Source of the DNA: Chersky-267 sp963744115
Lineage (GTDB): Bacteria > Chloroflexota > Limnocylindria > Limnocylindrales > CSP1-4
Assembly: GCA_963744115.1 (NCBI GenBank)
Contig: CAVUSI010000003.1
Span: forward strand, 1,612,001-1,676,000
Direction of reading: 5' to 3'
Length of the DNA stretch: 64,000 nt
The position numbers were made by a program, and so were the translations under genes. A model generated the notes under the pieces. The model searched no databases, had not been told where the DNA came from, and saw only the letters and a program-made list of their open reading frames with translations. Position 1 is the first letter of the stretch; each line of letters starts with the position of its first letter. Below are positions 7,654 through 17,634 of this stretch, in pieces.

Positions 7654-10095
7654 TCAGTCCCCCGGATCGTCGATGTCGTCGTGACTCCGGAGCCAGTTGT
7701 CCGGGCCGTAGACGATCCTCGGCGCCGCCGGATTGCGCAGGTCCTGGGGACCGATGATCCCGTAGCGCTCGAGCTCATCCATCAATCGGCTCGCCCGCGA
7801 GAACCCCACCTTGAGCTTGGTCTGGAGCATCGACGTGCTCGCCTTCTGACTGGCGGTGACCAGCTCGGCCGCACGGACGACCATGTCGTCCTCGGCCATC
7901 TTGGCGAGCCACGCGAACTGGGTACCGCCGGAACCATCCTCGCCGTCGAAATAGGCGAACAGCGCCTCGTCGTAGAACGGCTCCGGCGCCTGCGCCTTCC
8001 AATGGTCGACGACGGCGCTGACCTCCTTGTCGGAGACGAAAACGCCCTGCATCCGGACCGGCCGGGGCAGGTCGACCGGTTGGTAGAGCATGTCGCCCCG
8101 ACCGATGAGGTCCTCAGCCCCGGGCGCGTCCAAGACGGTCCGGCTGTCGACCATGGACGCCATCGCGAAGGCGATCCGGCTCGGGACGTTGGCCTTGATC
8201 AGGCCGGTGACGACGTTGACGCTCGGTCGCTGGGTGGCCAGGACGAGGTGGATCCCGACCGCACGGGCCTTCTGGGCGATCTTGACGATCGGGTCCTCGA
8301 CCTTGCGGCCCTCACGCATGATCAGGTCGGCCAGCTCGTCGATGATCACGACCACGTACGGCAAGTGCTCGTCGGGTCCGACCTTCTCGTTGTACGCGGC
8401 GATGTTGCGCACGGTGTTCGAGGCGAGGAGCTTGTAGCGCTCCTCCATCTCATGGACCGCCCACCCGAGCGCCGCCTTGGCCTCGTGAGGCTCGACGATG
8501 ACGTGCTGGAGGAGATGCGGCAAGGCGTCGTACGGCGCCAGCTCCACCCGTTTCAGGTCGATCAGGATGAACCGGACCTCGTCCGGGCGCGCGTGCATCA
8601 GGATGCTCGTGATCAGCGCGTTGACGCAGACGCTCTTGCCCGATCCGGTGGCACCGGCCACGAGCAGGTGGGGCATCTTCGCCAGGTCGACCGCATACGG
8701 CTTACCCGACACGTCCCGACCCAGGGCGAACGTCAGCCGGCTGGTCGAGGCCAGCATCTGGGTCTCGTCGACCAGGTTCCGGAACGCGACCGTCTCGCTC
8801 TTGACGTTGGGGATCTCGATCCCGACCGTGTCCTTGCCGGGGATGGGCGCCTCGATCCGGATCGAGCGCGCCATCAGGGCCATCGCCAGGTCGTCGGCCA
8901 GGCCCTCGATCCGCGAGATCTTCACCCGGGCATCGGGCCGGATCTCGTACTGGGTGACGACCGGGCCGCTGTTGACCGCGACGACCTTCGCCTCGATCCC
9001 GAAGCTGCGCAGCTTCTTCTCGATGTCCGCCGTGTTCTCCTCGTGGTTCATCTCGCCGCCACCGGTCGTCGCGGTGCGGATCTCGAGGAGCGACGCCGGG
9101 GGCAGGTCCCACGTCAGGTCGCGGACGTCGACGAGCGGCTCGGCGGCCGTGACCGCGGCGCTCGCCCGGGCGGTCCCGAGAGCACCGACCCCGACCGCCG
9201 TCCCAGCACCGACGCCGATCGTCACGCCGACCGGGTCGAGGACGGCCGGTCCGCTGCCGCGCACCCCGGACGGCGCCCCGCCGGGGCCGTCGTTGGCCGA
9301 CCAGATCGTCTGGCTCATCGGGACCGGGCTTGGTGCACGGGTGCTGGCCCGCGTGTCGTCATTGGCGTCGTCGGGGGCGACCCGCGATGTGACCGGGGCC
9401 GCCGCGACCGGGACCGGACGACTCGCCTCGCGTTGGGCCGCTGCCGCCTTCGCCGCGGCCGCAGCGGCGACCACTTCGGGATCGGCCGGTGGGGCGAGCG
9501 TATCCGCAGCGGCCCGCGCCCCGCGCCCGAGCTGGGCGAGGACCGTCGGGAGCGAGCGGTCGATGGCCAGGAGGATGCCGCCGACCATCCCGGCGGCGAG
9601 CAGGACGAAGGCCGCCGGACGCGGGATGAGCCCGGGCTTGGTGCCCGACCCGACGAGGAACGACTCGATCCCGTTGCCGATGTAGCCGCCGTGGACCCTC
9701 GGCAGGTTGAGGAGCGAGATGAGGCCGAGGAAACAGATGTACGCACCCAGCGCACCGAGCAACGCTACGCCCCACCGTCCACCGACGCCCTTGGCCTGCT
9801 GGACGTAGACGCCGGCCACGATGAGCAGCGGTGGCAGGAACCAGCGACCGGCGCCCATCCACGGCGCGACGGCGTTCCGCCACAAGTCGGTCAGGCGACC
9901 CTGACCGGGCAGGATCAGGGCGACCAAGGTGATCACCCCGACGACGAGGATCGCGATCCCGACCAGCGATCGGGCGACGTCCGGGCTGATCCGCGGACCG
10001 CGGGTCGCGCTCGCGGCGGTCGTCCGCCGCCGGCTCGTGCCGGTGGTGCCGCCGCTTGCCTTGCGCGGGCTCGCGGTCCGCCGTCGGGTGGCCAT
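7654..10095 (-). CDS. ftsK: DNA translocase FtsK/SpoIIIE
   Basis: 813 residues. Four predicted membrane helices near the N-terminus (between about 30 and 190), a low-complexity Ala/Pro linker, then the hexameric motor with Walker A GATGSGKSVC and Walker B RFILIDLKRVE, and a C-terminal winged-helix gamma domain (MLQTKLKVGFSRASRLMDEL) that reads KOPS-like DNA. It pumps chromosome ends through the division septum. The linker is short compared with Escherichia coli FtsK, so the total length is like Gram-positive SpoIIIE/SftA. It starts three bases after the ribonuclease J stop. Confidence 0.96.
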   Translation of the reverse strand: MATRRRTASPRKASGGTTGTSRRRTTAASATRGPRISPDVARSLVGIAILVVGVITLVALILPGQGRLTDLWRNAVAPWMGAGRWFLPPLLIVAGVYVQQAKGVGGRWGVALLGALGAYICFLGLISLLNLPRVHGGYIGNGIESFLVGSGTKPGLIPRPAAFVLLAAGMVGGILLAIDRSLPTVLAQLGRGARAAADTLAPPADPEVVAAAAAAKAAAAQREASRPVPVAAAPVTSRVAPDDANDDTRASTRAPSPVPMSQTIWSANDGPGGAPSGVRGSGPAVLDPVGVTIGVGAGTAVGVGALGTARASAAVTAAEPLVDVRDLTWDLPPASLLEIRTATTGGGEMNHEENTADIEKKLRSFGIEAKVVAVNSGPVVTQYEIRPDARVKISRIEGLADDLAMALMARSIRIEAPIPGKDTVGIEIPNVKSETVAFRNLVDETQMLASTSRLTFALGRDVSGKPYAVDLAKMPHLLVAGATGSGKSVCVNALITSILMHARPDEVRFILIDLKRVELAPYDALPHLLQHVIVEPHEAKAALGWAVHEMEERYKLLASNTVRNIAAYNEKVGPDEHLPYVVVIIDELADLIMREGRKVEDPIVKIAQKARAVGIHLVLATQRPSVNVVTGLIKANVPSRIAFAMASMVDSRTVLDAPGAEDLIGRGDMLYQPVDLPRPVRMQGVFVSDKEVSAVVDHWKAQAPEPFYDEALFAYFDGEDGSGGTQFAWLAKMAEDDMVVRAAELVTASQKASTSMLQTKLKVGFSRASRLMDELERYGIIGPQDLRNPAAPRIVYGPDNWLRSHDDIDDPGD

Positions 10096-10098
10096 CGA

Positions 10099-11766
10099 TC
10101 AGACCTCGACCACGACCGGGAAGACCATCGGCCGGCGCTTCGTCTGCTCGTACAGATAGCGCGAGACGCCGTCCTTGATCTGGACCTTGAGCAAGCCGAT
10201 CTCGCTGATGTGCTCGCCGGGGTTCTCGACGGACTTGACGATCCGCTCGATCGCCCCGCCCATGATCGGGTCCTGCTCGTTCCCGTGGACGAATCCACGG
10301 GTGATGATCTCGGGTCGCCCGATGATCGAGCCGGTCTGCTTGTCGACCGTGACCACGATCATGAACATCCCGTCGTTGGCGAGCGCCTTCCGGTCGCGCA
10401 GGACGATGTCGCCGACCTCGCCGACCGACAGGCCGTCGACGTACACGTAGCCGGCCGTGACCGGCAGCCCCCGCCTGGCCGAGCCGTCCTCCGAGATCTC
10501 GATCGGGATGCCGTTCTCGATGATGAACACGTTCTCCGGCGCGACGCCGGTCTCGATCGCGAGGCGGCCGTGCTGGACCTGCATCCGGAACTCGCCGTGC
10601 ATCGGGATGAAGTACTTCGGCTTGGTCAGCCCGAGCATCAGCTTGAGCTCTTCCTGGCTGGCATGACCGGAGACGTGCGCGCGCTTGATCGTGTGATAGA
10701 AGACGTTCGCGCCGGCCTTGAACAGGTTGTCGATGGTCCGGCTGACGTACTCCTCGTTGCCGGGGATCGGGCTGGCGCTGACGATGACGGTGTCGCCCGG
10801 CTGGATCTCGACGAACCGGTGGTCGCGGTTGGCCATCCGGGCCAGGCCGGCCATCGGCTCGCCCTGAGCGCCGGTCGTGCAGATGACGAGCTTGTCGGCT
10901 GGCGTGTCGTTGATCCGGTCCTTGGACACGATCTGCGACGGCGGGTACTTGAGGTATCCGAGATCGCTGGCGATCCGGAAGTTCTGCTCCATCGAGCGCC
11001 CGATGACGGCGACCTTGCGGTCGAACGACGCGGCCGCATCGAGGACCTGCTGCACCCGGGCGATGTTGCTGGCGAAGGTGGCCACGATGACCCGGCCCTC
11101 GAGCGGCTCCATGATCTCGCGGAAGGCCTCGCCGACCGTCCGTTCGGACGGCGTGTAGCCGGGGTTCTCGGCGCGGGTCGAGTCGGACAAGAGGCAGATG
11201 ACGCCTTCCTCACCCAGCCGGGCGAGGATGTGGAAGTCGGACAGCCGGCCGTCGACCGGGGTGTGGTCGAACTTGAAGTCGCCGGTGTGGACGACGGTCC
11301 CGACGGGCGTTCGGAGGGCGATCCCCATCGCATCGGGGATCGAGTGACCGATCCGGAACGGGACGACGCCGAAGGGGCCGATCTGGACCTCGTCCCCGGG
11401 CTCGAGCGCGACCAACGGGTTGTTGTGGAGCTTGTGCTCCTTGACCTTGTTGCCGAGCAGGCCGCGGGCAAGGGTCGAGGCGTAGACGGGGACGCCCGGG
11501 AACTCGGGCAGGACGTACGGCAGGCCGCCGACGTGGTCCTCGTGGGCATGGGTGATCAGGAAGGCCCGGACGTTCTTGCGACGCTCGACGAGATAGGTGA
11601 TGTCGGGGATGACGAGGTCGATGCCGAACATCTCCTCGTCGGGGAACATCAGGCCGCAGTCGATCACGACGATGTCGTCGCCGTATTCGAACACGTACAT
11701 GTTCTTGCCGATCTCGCCCACCCCGCCGAGCGGGATGATCCGGAGCGGATGGTTGGATGAAGTCAT
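10099..11766 (-). CDS. rnj: Ribonuclease J
   Basis: 555 residues, a metallo-beta-lactamase/beta-CASP ribonuclease with both endo- and 5'-3' exonuclease activity in mRNA decay and rRNA maturation. Seen: LGGVGEIGKNMYVFEYGDD at the N-terminus, the metal motif HAHEDH, the beta-CASP segment with SDSTRAE, and PMHGEFR near the end of the catalytic core. The C-terminal domain is present, so the length is normal. An AAGGA ribosome site precedes the ATG. It lies between udg and ftsK. Confidence 0.96.
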   Translation of the reverse strand: MTSSNHPLRIIPLGGVGEIGKNMYVFEYGDDIVVIDCGLMFPDEEMFGIDLVIPDITYLVERRKNVRAFLITHAHEDHVGGLPYVLPEFPGVPVYASTLARGLLGNKVKEHKLHNNPLVALEPGDEVQIGPFGVVPFRIGHSIPDAMGIALRTPVGTVVHTGDFKFDHTPVDGRLSDFHILARLGEEGVICLLSDSTRAENPGYTPSERTVGEAFREIMEPLEGRVIVATFASNIARVQQVLDAAASFDRKVAVIGRSMEQNFRIASDLGYLKYPPSQIVSKDRINDTPADKLVICTTGAQGEPMAGLARMANRDHRFVEIQPGDTVIVSASPIPGNEEYVSRTIDNLFKAGANVFYHTIKRAHVSGHASQEELKLMLGLTKPKYFIPMHGEFRMQVQHGRLAIETGVAPENVFIIENGIPIEISEDGSARRGLPVTAGYVYVDGLSVGEVGDIVLRDRKALANDGMFMIVVTVDKQTGSIIGRPEIITRGFVHGNEQDPIMGGAIERIVKSVENPGEHISEIGLLKVQIKDGVSRYLYEQTKRRPMVFPVVVEV

Positions 11767-11785
11767 GTGATCCTTTTCGATGGGG

Positions 11786-12579
<794 letters not shown>

Positions 12580-12583
<4 letters not shown>

Positions 12584-13665
12584 ACCGCACTCCCGACGGC
12601 AGCGCTCGAGGGGTGGCGGGTCGACGCGCGGCGGACCCAGCCGCGTTCGACCAGCAGCTCGGCGATCTCGACGGCGTTCGTGGCCGCACCCTTGCGCAGG
12701 TTGTCGCTGACGACCCACAGGGCGAGGCCGCGCCCGTCGGGGATCGACGGGTCCCGACGGACCCGGCCGACGAAGATCTCGTCGTGCCCGGCGGCCTCGA
12801 TCGCCTGCGGATAGACGTGCCGACCCGGATCGTCCTGGACGACGACTCCGGGCACCGCGGCGAAGAGCTCGCGCGCCCGCTCCGGGGAGATCGGATCGCG
12901 GGTCTCGACGTGGACCGCCTCCGAGTGGCTGGTGACCACCGGGATGCGGACGGCGGTGCACGAGATCCGAAGGTCCGGCAGGTGCAGGATCTTGCGGCTC
13001 TCGGTCACGACCTTCCATTCCTCTCGGGTGTAGCCGTTGTCGAGGAAGACGTCGATCTCGGGGATGGCGTTGAAGGCGACCTGATGCGGATAGACGGAGG
13101 CGGTCAGCGGCTCGCCCGCGGCGTAGGCGCGGACCTGCCCCTCGAGCTCGGCGACCGCCTCGGCCCCGGTGCCGGAGACGCTCTGGTAGGTGTCGACGAT
13201 CACCCGCTCGAGACCGACGCTGTCGCGCAACGCCATGAGCACGGGCACCAGCTGCATCGTCGAGCAGTTCGGGTTGGCCACGATCCCGTCGTGGAGCGCG
13301 GCGTCGTCCGGATTGACCTGACTGACGACGAGCGGCACGCCCGGCGTCATCCGCCAGGCGTTCGAGTTGTCGATCACGGTGGCCCCGTGCGCGACGGCGT
13401 GCGGCGCGAGGTCCTCCGACACCGTCCCACCGGCCGAGAACAGGGCGATGTCCACCCCGTCGAAGGCCTCGGGAACGGCCTCGCGGATCGGATGATCGAC
13501 CCCGTCGAGCGAGATCGAGCCGCCCGCCGAGCGTCCCGATGCCATCAAGCGCAGCTCGCCGACCGGGAACCGTCGCTCGCGAAGGACCTGGATCATCGTC
13601 CGTCCGACGACGCCGGTGGCGCCGACGACCGCGACGGTCAGCGGTTTCGAGGTCATCCCGGGCAC
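12580..13665 (-). CDS. asd: Aspartate-semialdehyde dehydrogenase
   Basis: 361 residues. It reduces aspartyl phosphate to aspartate semialdehyde for lysine/DAP, threonine and methionine synthesis. NADP fold VAVVGATGVVGRTMIQVL at the start, catalytic cysteine in NPNCSTMQ, and the substrate-binding HVYPQAIEAAGHDEIFVGR region. A second ATG (13656, MTSKPLTV) is equally possible. First gene of the operon that runs on to murC; a good extended -10 lies 40 bases upstream. Confidence 0.95.
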
Positions 13666-13703
13666 GGCTCCACTACGATCACATCGATTCCGGGCACGGC
13701 GCG

Positions 13704-13712
13704 AGTATAGCA
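13704..13712 (-). promoter_or_regulatory. Extended -10 promoter for the asd operon
   Basis: TGCTATACT on the minus strand (hexamer at 13709-13704, TG at 13712-13711), about 40 bases before the asd start. No clear -35; that position falls in the pnp terminator hairpin. Confidence 0.6.
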
Positions 13713-13740
13713 GCGCGCCGGCGGTCTCCCGCCGGCGCGC
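13713..13740 (-). terminator. Strong hairpin after pnp
   Basis: Perfect 12-bp GC stem (13713-13724 with 13729-13740) and a 4-base loop, 43 bases past the pnp stop and immediately before the asd promoter. It has no U tract, so it may act as a Rho-type or stability hairpin at the end of the nusA-pnp operon. Confidence 0.6.
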
Positions 13741-13782
13741 CGAGGTGGCGGATGGGGACCGGCCGAAGGGGCCGGCGGTCGG

Positions 13783-16366
13783 TCAGACCGGTTCCTTGGC
13801 CAGGTGGCGCTGCATGGCCGCCTTGCGCGACAGGTTGATCCGACCCTGGCGGTCGACCTCGGTCACGACGACCATCACCTCGTCGCCGACGGACACGACG
13901 TCCTCGACGGTCGGCACGTGATAGTCGGCGAGCTCGCCGATACGGACGAGGCCTTCCTTGCCCGGCAGGATCTCGACGAACGCGCCGAAGCCCATGATCC
14001 GAGTGACCTTGCCGAGGTAGAGCGAGCCGATCTCGACGTCGCGGGTGAGCGACTCGATCCAGGCGATGGCCTTGCGGCTGTTCTCGCCGGACACGGCCGC
14101 GATCTCGACGCTGCCGTCGTCCTCGACGTTGATCTCGGTGCTGGTCTCTTCCTGGATCTTGCGGATCATCGATCCACCCTTGCCGATGATCTCGCGGATC
14201 TTCTCCGGGTTGATCTTGATCGTGACGATGCGCGGCGCGAAGTCGCTCATCCCCTGGCGGGACTCGGGCATGACCTCGGCCATCTTGTCGAGGATCTCGA
14301 GGCGGGCCGCGAGGGCCTGCTTGAGACCACCCCGGATGATCGCCTCGTTGATGCCCTGGACCTTGATGTCCATCTGCAAGGCGGTGATCCCGTCACGGGT
14401 ACCGGTCACCTTGAAGTCCATGTCGCCGACGGAGTCCTCCTTGCCGAGGATGTCGGTCAGGACGACGAACCGGCCGTCGGGCTCGCTGATCAGGCCCATC
14501 GCCGCGCCGGCGACCGGGGCGGAGATCGGCACGCCGGCGTCCATCAGGGCCAGGGTCGATCCGCACGTCGAGGCCATCGAGGTCGACCCGTTGGACGACA
14601 TGCACTCCGACACGAGCCGGATGACGTAGGGGAAGTCCTCCTGCTTCGGGAGGACGGGGATCAGCGCGCGCTCGGCGAGGTTGCCGTGCCCGATGTCGCG
14701 GCGGCTCGGCCCCCGCATCGGCTTGTTCTCACCCGTCGAATACGGCGGGAAGTTGTAGTGATGGATGTAGCGCTTCTCGGTCTTCGGGCTGATCGTGTCG
14801 ATACGCTGGACGTCGGACGAAGAGCCGAGCGTGGCGATCGTCATGACCTGCGTCTCACCGCGGGTGAACAGGCCGGAGCCGTGGGCGCGCGGCAGGAGCC
14901 CGACCTCGACCGAGATCTGGCGCAGCTCGGTCAGACCGCGGCCGTCCATCCGGATGCCCTCGTCGAGCGCGAGCTCGCGACAGGTCTTCTTGTAGACGAG
15001 GTTGAACAGCGCCTTGCTGACCCGTGCCTCACGCTTGGCCGCCTCGAGGATGGCCTTCGCGTCGCCGCCGGTCCGGGTGGACCGGACGGAAGTCGCGATG
15101 CCCTCGCGGAGCGCGGCGATCCGGCCGGGGAGGTCGTTGGCGAACCAGATCAGCAGGTTCGCGGTCGCCTCGGCGTCGGGCGCGGCCCGGTGCGCCTGGG
15201 CGAGCTCGATGCCGAAGAAGTTCGAGAGGGTCGGGAGCTTGTAGTTCTCGAGGTCCGGGTAGCCTTCCCGGGCGATCACCAGCGTGTCGAGGTAGCGGCC
15301 CTGGTCGATGGTCGTGCCGTCGCCGAGGGCGGCGATCAGGAAGCCAAGGTCGAAGCCGACCGAGTGGCCGACGATCGTCGAGTCGCCGACGAACGCCAGG
15401 GCCTGCCTGGCGGCCTCGGCCGGGCTCGGCGCCTTCTTGACGTCGGCGTCGGTGATCCCGTGCATCTGGTGGCCGAGGATCGGCCGGCCGGGGTTGACCA
15501 GGGTCGACCAGCGGTCGACGATCTTGCCGTTCTTGACCTTGACGGCGGCGACCTCGACGAGGTCGGCCATCTTCGGGTCCGTGCCGGTCGTCTCGACGTC
15601 CACGACGACGAACTCGGCGCCCGCCGGCGGCCGCCTTGGTGAAGTCGAGGACCGACCCGGTGCCGGCCTCGAGGAACGGGGTCGACTTGGCCTTTCCGGC
15701 GGCCTCGCGGAGCTGCTCCTGGATGTCGATGAGCGGCTGGAGGGCGCGATGCCCGAACAGGATGGCCTCGGCCATCACGTCCTCGGGCAGGAGCTTGGCG
15801 CCGGCCTCGACCATCATGATCGCGTCACGGGTGCCGGACACGATGAGGTCGAGCTCGGAATCGGCGAGCTCGGTGAAGGTCGGGTTGACCACGAACTCGC
15901 CGTCGATCCGACCGACGCGGACCGCGCCGACGGGGCCGGCGAACGGGATCTCACTGATCGTCAGGGCGGCCGACGCGGCGACGGTGCCGAGGACGTCGGG
16001 CTCGTTCTCCTGGTCGGTCGAGAGGACCGTCACGACGAGCTGGATGTCGTCCTTGTAGCCCTCGGGGAAGAGCGGGCGGATCGGGCGGTCGGTGAGCCGG
16101 GCGGCCAGCGTCGCAGCTTCGGACGCGCGCGCCTCGCGCTTGATGAAGCCGCCGGGGATCTTGCCCGCGGCGTACATCCGCTCCTCGAACTCCACCGTCA
16201 GCGGGAAGAAGTCGAGGCCGGGTCGGGGATCGGACCGGTTGGCCGTCCCGAGGACCAGGGTGTCGCCGTAGCGGACGGTCACGGCGCCGCCGGCAAGACG
16301 AGCGAGCTTGCCGGTCTCGATGATCAGCGGACGACCGCCGAACTCGATCTCGAAGGTGTGTGGCAC
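13783..16366 (-). CDS. pnp: Polynucleotide phosphorylase with inserted DEDDh exonuclease domain; one-base frame break
   Basis: PNPase degrades RNA from the 3' end with phosphate. First RNase PH domain from 16366 (GGFIKREARASEAATLAARL; PIRPLFPEGYKDD) to the start of the helical linker. A full DnaQ-like exonuclease follows (about 15630-15080): ExoI DVETTGTD, ExoII GHSVGFDLGFL, ExoIII HRAAPDAEAT. Then the second RNase PH domain (GSGLFTRGETQ; catalytic GDMDFKV), a KH domain (IGKGGSMIRKI) and an S1 domain. The frame shifts at 15616-15625, where one extra base (run at 15620-15622) separates GSVLDFTKAAAG from AEFVVVDVETTG. Restored length is about 860 residues against the usual 700; the excess equals the insert. 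GTG start with an AAGGAGGA site. Confidence 0.9.
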
Positions 16367-16406
16367 GGGGTTCTGTTCCTCCTTATCGTGCAGGAGGAGC
16401 GACCTT

Positions 16407-16423
16407 GCGGGCGCGCGGCCCGC
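16407..16423 (-). other. Hairpin in the pnp leader
   Basis: GCGGGC / GCCCGC, 6-bp stem with a 5-base loop, 41 bases before the pnp start. In several bacteria the rpsO-pnp spacer is an RNase III site and the target of PNPase autoregulation; that role here is inferred from position. Confidence 0.4.
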
Positions 16424-16445
16424 CGGTGCGGTGTCGGACGCGAGA

Positions 16446-16469
16446 GGACCCCGGGCGAACCCAGGGTCC
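16446..16469 (-). terminator. UUCG-capped hairpin between rpsO and pnp
   Basis: On the RNA strand a 10-bp stem with one G-U pair is closed by a UUCG tetraloop, 14 bases after the rpsO stop. There is no U tract. It is probably a partial terminator or a 3'-stabilising/processing structure separating rpsO from pnp. Confidence 0.6.
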
Positions 16470-16483
16470 GGAGCGGCGAACGC

Positions 16484-16753
16484 CTAGCGGCGGAGTCCCA
16501 ACCGTCCGATGACGGTGCGGTAGCGGGCGTTGTCCTTCTTGATCAGATAGGCAAGAAGGCGGCGACGCTGACCGACGAGCTTGAGGAGGCCGCGGCGGGA
16601 GTGATTGTCCTTGGGAAAGCTTCTCAGGTGTGCCGTCAGCTCCTTGATCCGCTCGGTCAGGAGCGCGATCTGGACTTCCGGGGATCCGGTGTCGCCGTCC
16701 TTGACGGCGAACGCACCGATGACCTGTTGCTTCTGTTCCCGCACGAGCGGCAC
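16484..16753 (-). CDS. rpsO: 30S ribosomal protein S15
   Basis: 89 residues, full length. The canonical S15 pattern is present: TGSPEVQIALLTERIKELT, then HSRRGLLKLVGQRRRLLAYL and ending with GRLGLRR. It binds 16S rRNA in the platform early in 30S assembly. It precedes pnp as in most bacteria and has its own extended -10 inside the end of ribF. Confidence 0.98.
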   Translation of the reverse strand: MPLVREQKQQVIGAFAVKDGDTGSPEVQIALLTERIKELTAHLRSFPKDNHSRRGLLKLVGQRRRLLAYLIKKDNARYRTVIGRLGLRR

Positions 16754-16791
16754 TCGGTCCTCCGAACACGAACTTCCATGGATCTTCTGTT

Positions 16792-17617
16792 CTATGACCG
16801 GCGGAGGATAGCAGGGTTCGCCCTCGGCGGCAAACGTCGGCCGAACGTGACCCGCACTCGGGCTCCCGTCCGGGCGGCCGCCAGCGGGCTCAGCCGGATG
16901 GCCCCGCCCTCGACCGAGACACGGGCGTTTCGAGGTTCGGCCACTCGGCCGAGCGCCGTCCAGGCGGGCTCGATCTTCGCGTCGTACCGTCCGTCGGGCG
17001 GCAGCGCGACCGGGATCGCAAAGTCGACCACGTCATCGGTCCGGCCGCCGGTCACGGCGACCGAGCGGCCGAGCGATCGGCGCGCGACGTCGAGCCGGCC
17101 GGCGGCGATCTCCTCGCGGATCGCCGCGCTCCGGACGGGACGACCGTCGAGGCGGAACGGTGGCACCACCTCGACATCGAACCCGAGCCGGCCGCCGAGC
17201 TCGGCGAGCGTCGTCGGAGTTCCCCGGCGCTCGTGACCGAACGCCGCGTCCGGCGTCATCAGGAACCCGGCGAGGTCGACCCGATCGCGCAGCCGACCCA
17301 CGAACGCGTCGAACTCCGTCATCCGGAGCGTCGGCGTCGAAATGCTGCACGACCGTCACGGCGATCCCAGCGGAGGCGAGCCGCGCCAGGCGCTCCTCGG
17401 GGTCGCACAGGAGCGGCGGTGCCGCCCCGACGACGATCTCGTCGGGGTGCGCGTCGAAGGTGATGACCGCCGGTCGCGCGCCGTGGCGGGCCGCCGCGCG
17501 GCCCAGCCGGTCGAGCAGGTATCGATGCCCGCGGTGGAGCCCGTCGAACACCCCGACGACGACGAACAGGCGTCCGTTCGCGGCGTCGAGCCGACCGATC
17601 CCGTGGACGACATCCAT
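16792..17617 (-). CDS. ribF: FAD synthetase (RibF-like), kinase half degenerate; one-base frame break
   Basis: About 274 residues when repaired. The N-terminal FMN adenylyltransferase domain is clear: GVFDGLHRGHRYLLDRL, TFDAHPDEIV, then after the break GHERRGTPTTL and RSAAIREEIAAGRLDVARRSLGR. The C-terminal riboflavin-kinase half lacks the expected GRxxGFPTAN and PxGVYA motifs and is short, so FAD synthesis is likely but riboflavin kinase activity doubtful. One extra base at 17323-17330 splits the frame just before MTEFDAFVGRL. Start chosen at ATG 17617 (MDVVHGIGRLDAANGR). It lies 17 bases after truB. Confidence 0.8.
16805..16813 (-). promoter_or_regulatory. Extended -10 promoter for rpsO
   Basis: TGCTATCCT on the minus strand, inside the last codons of ribF, about 50 bases before the rpsO start. 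This gives rpsO-pnp an internal promoter. Confidence 0.5.
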
Positions 17618-17634
17618 GCCGGCGATCGGGCGAC

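Noticed and set aside
7498..11760. Very long plus-strand open frame (over 1400 codons) opposite ftsK and rnj
   Set aside because: Antisense shadow of two well-conserved minus-strand genes; Arg/Asp/Gly-rich with no domain, as expected in GC-rich DNA.
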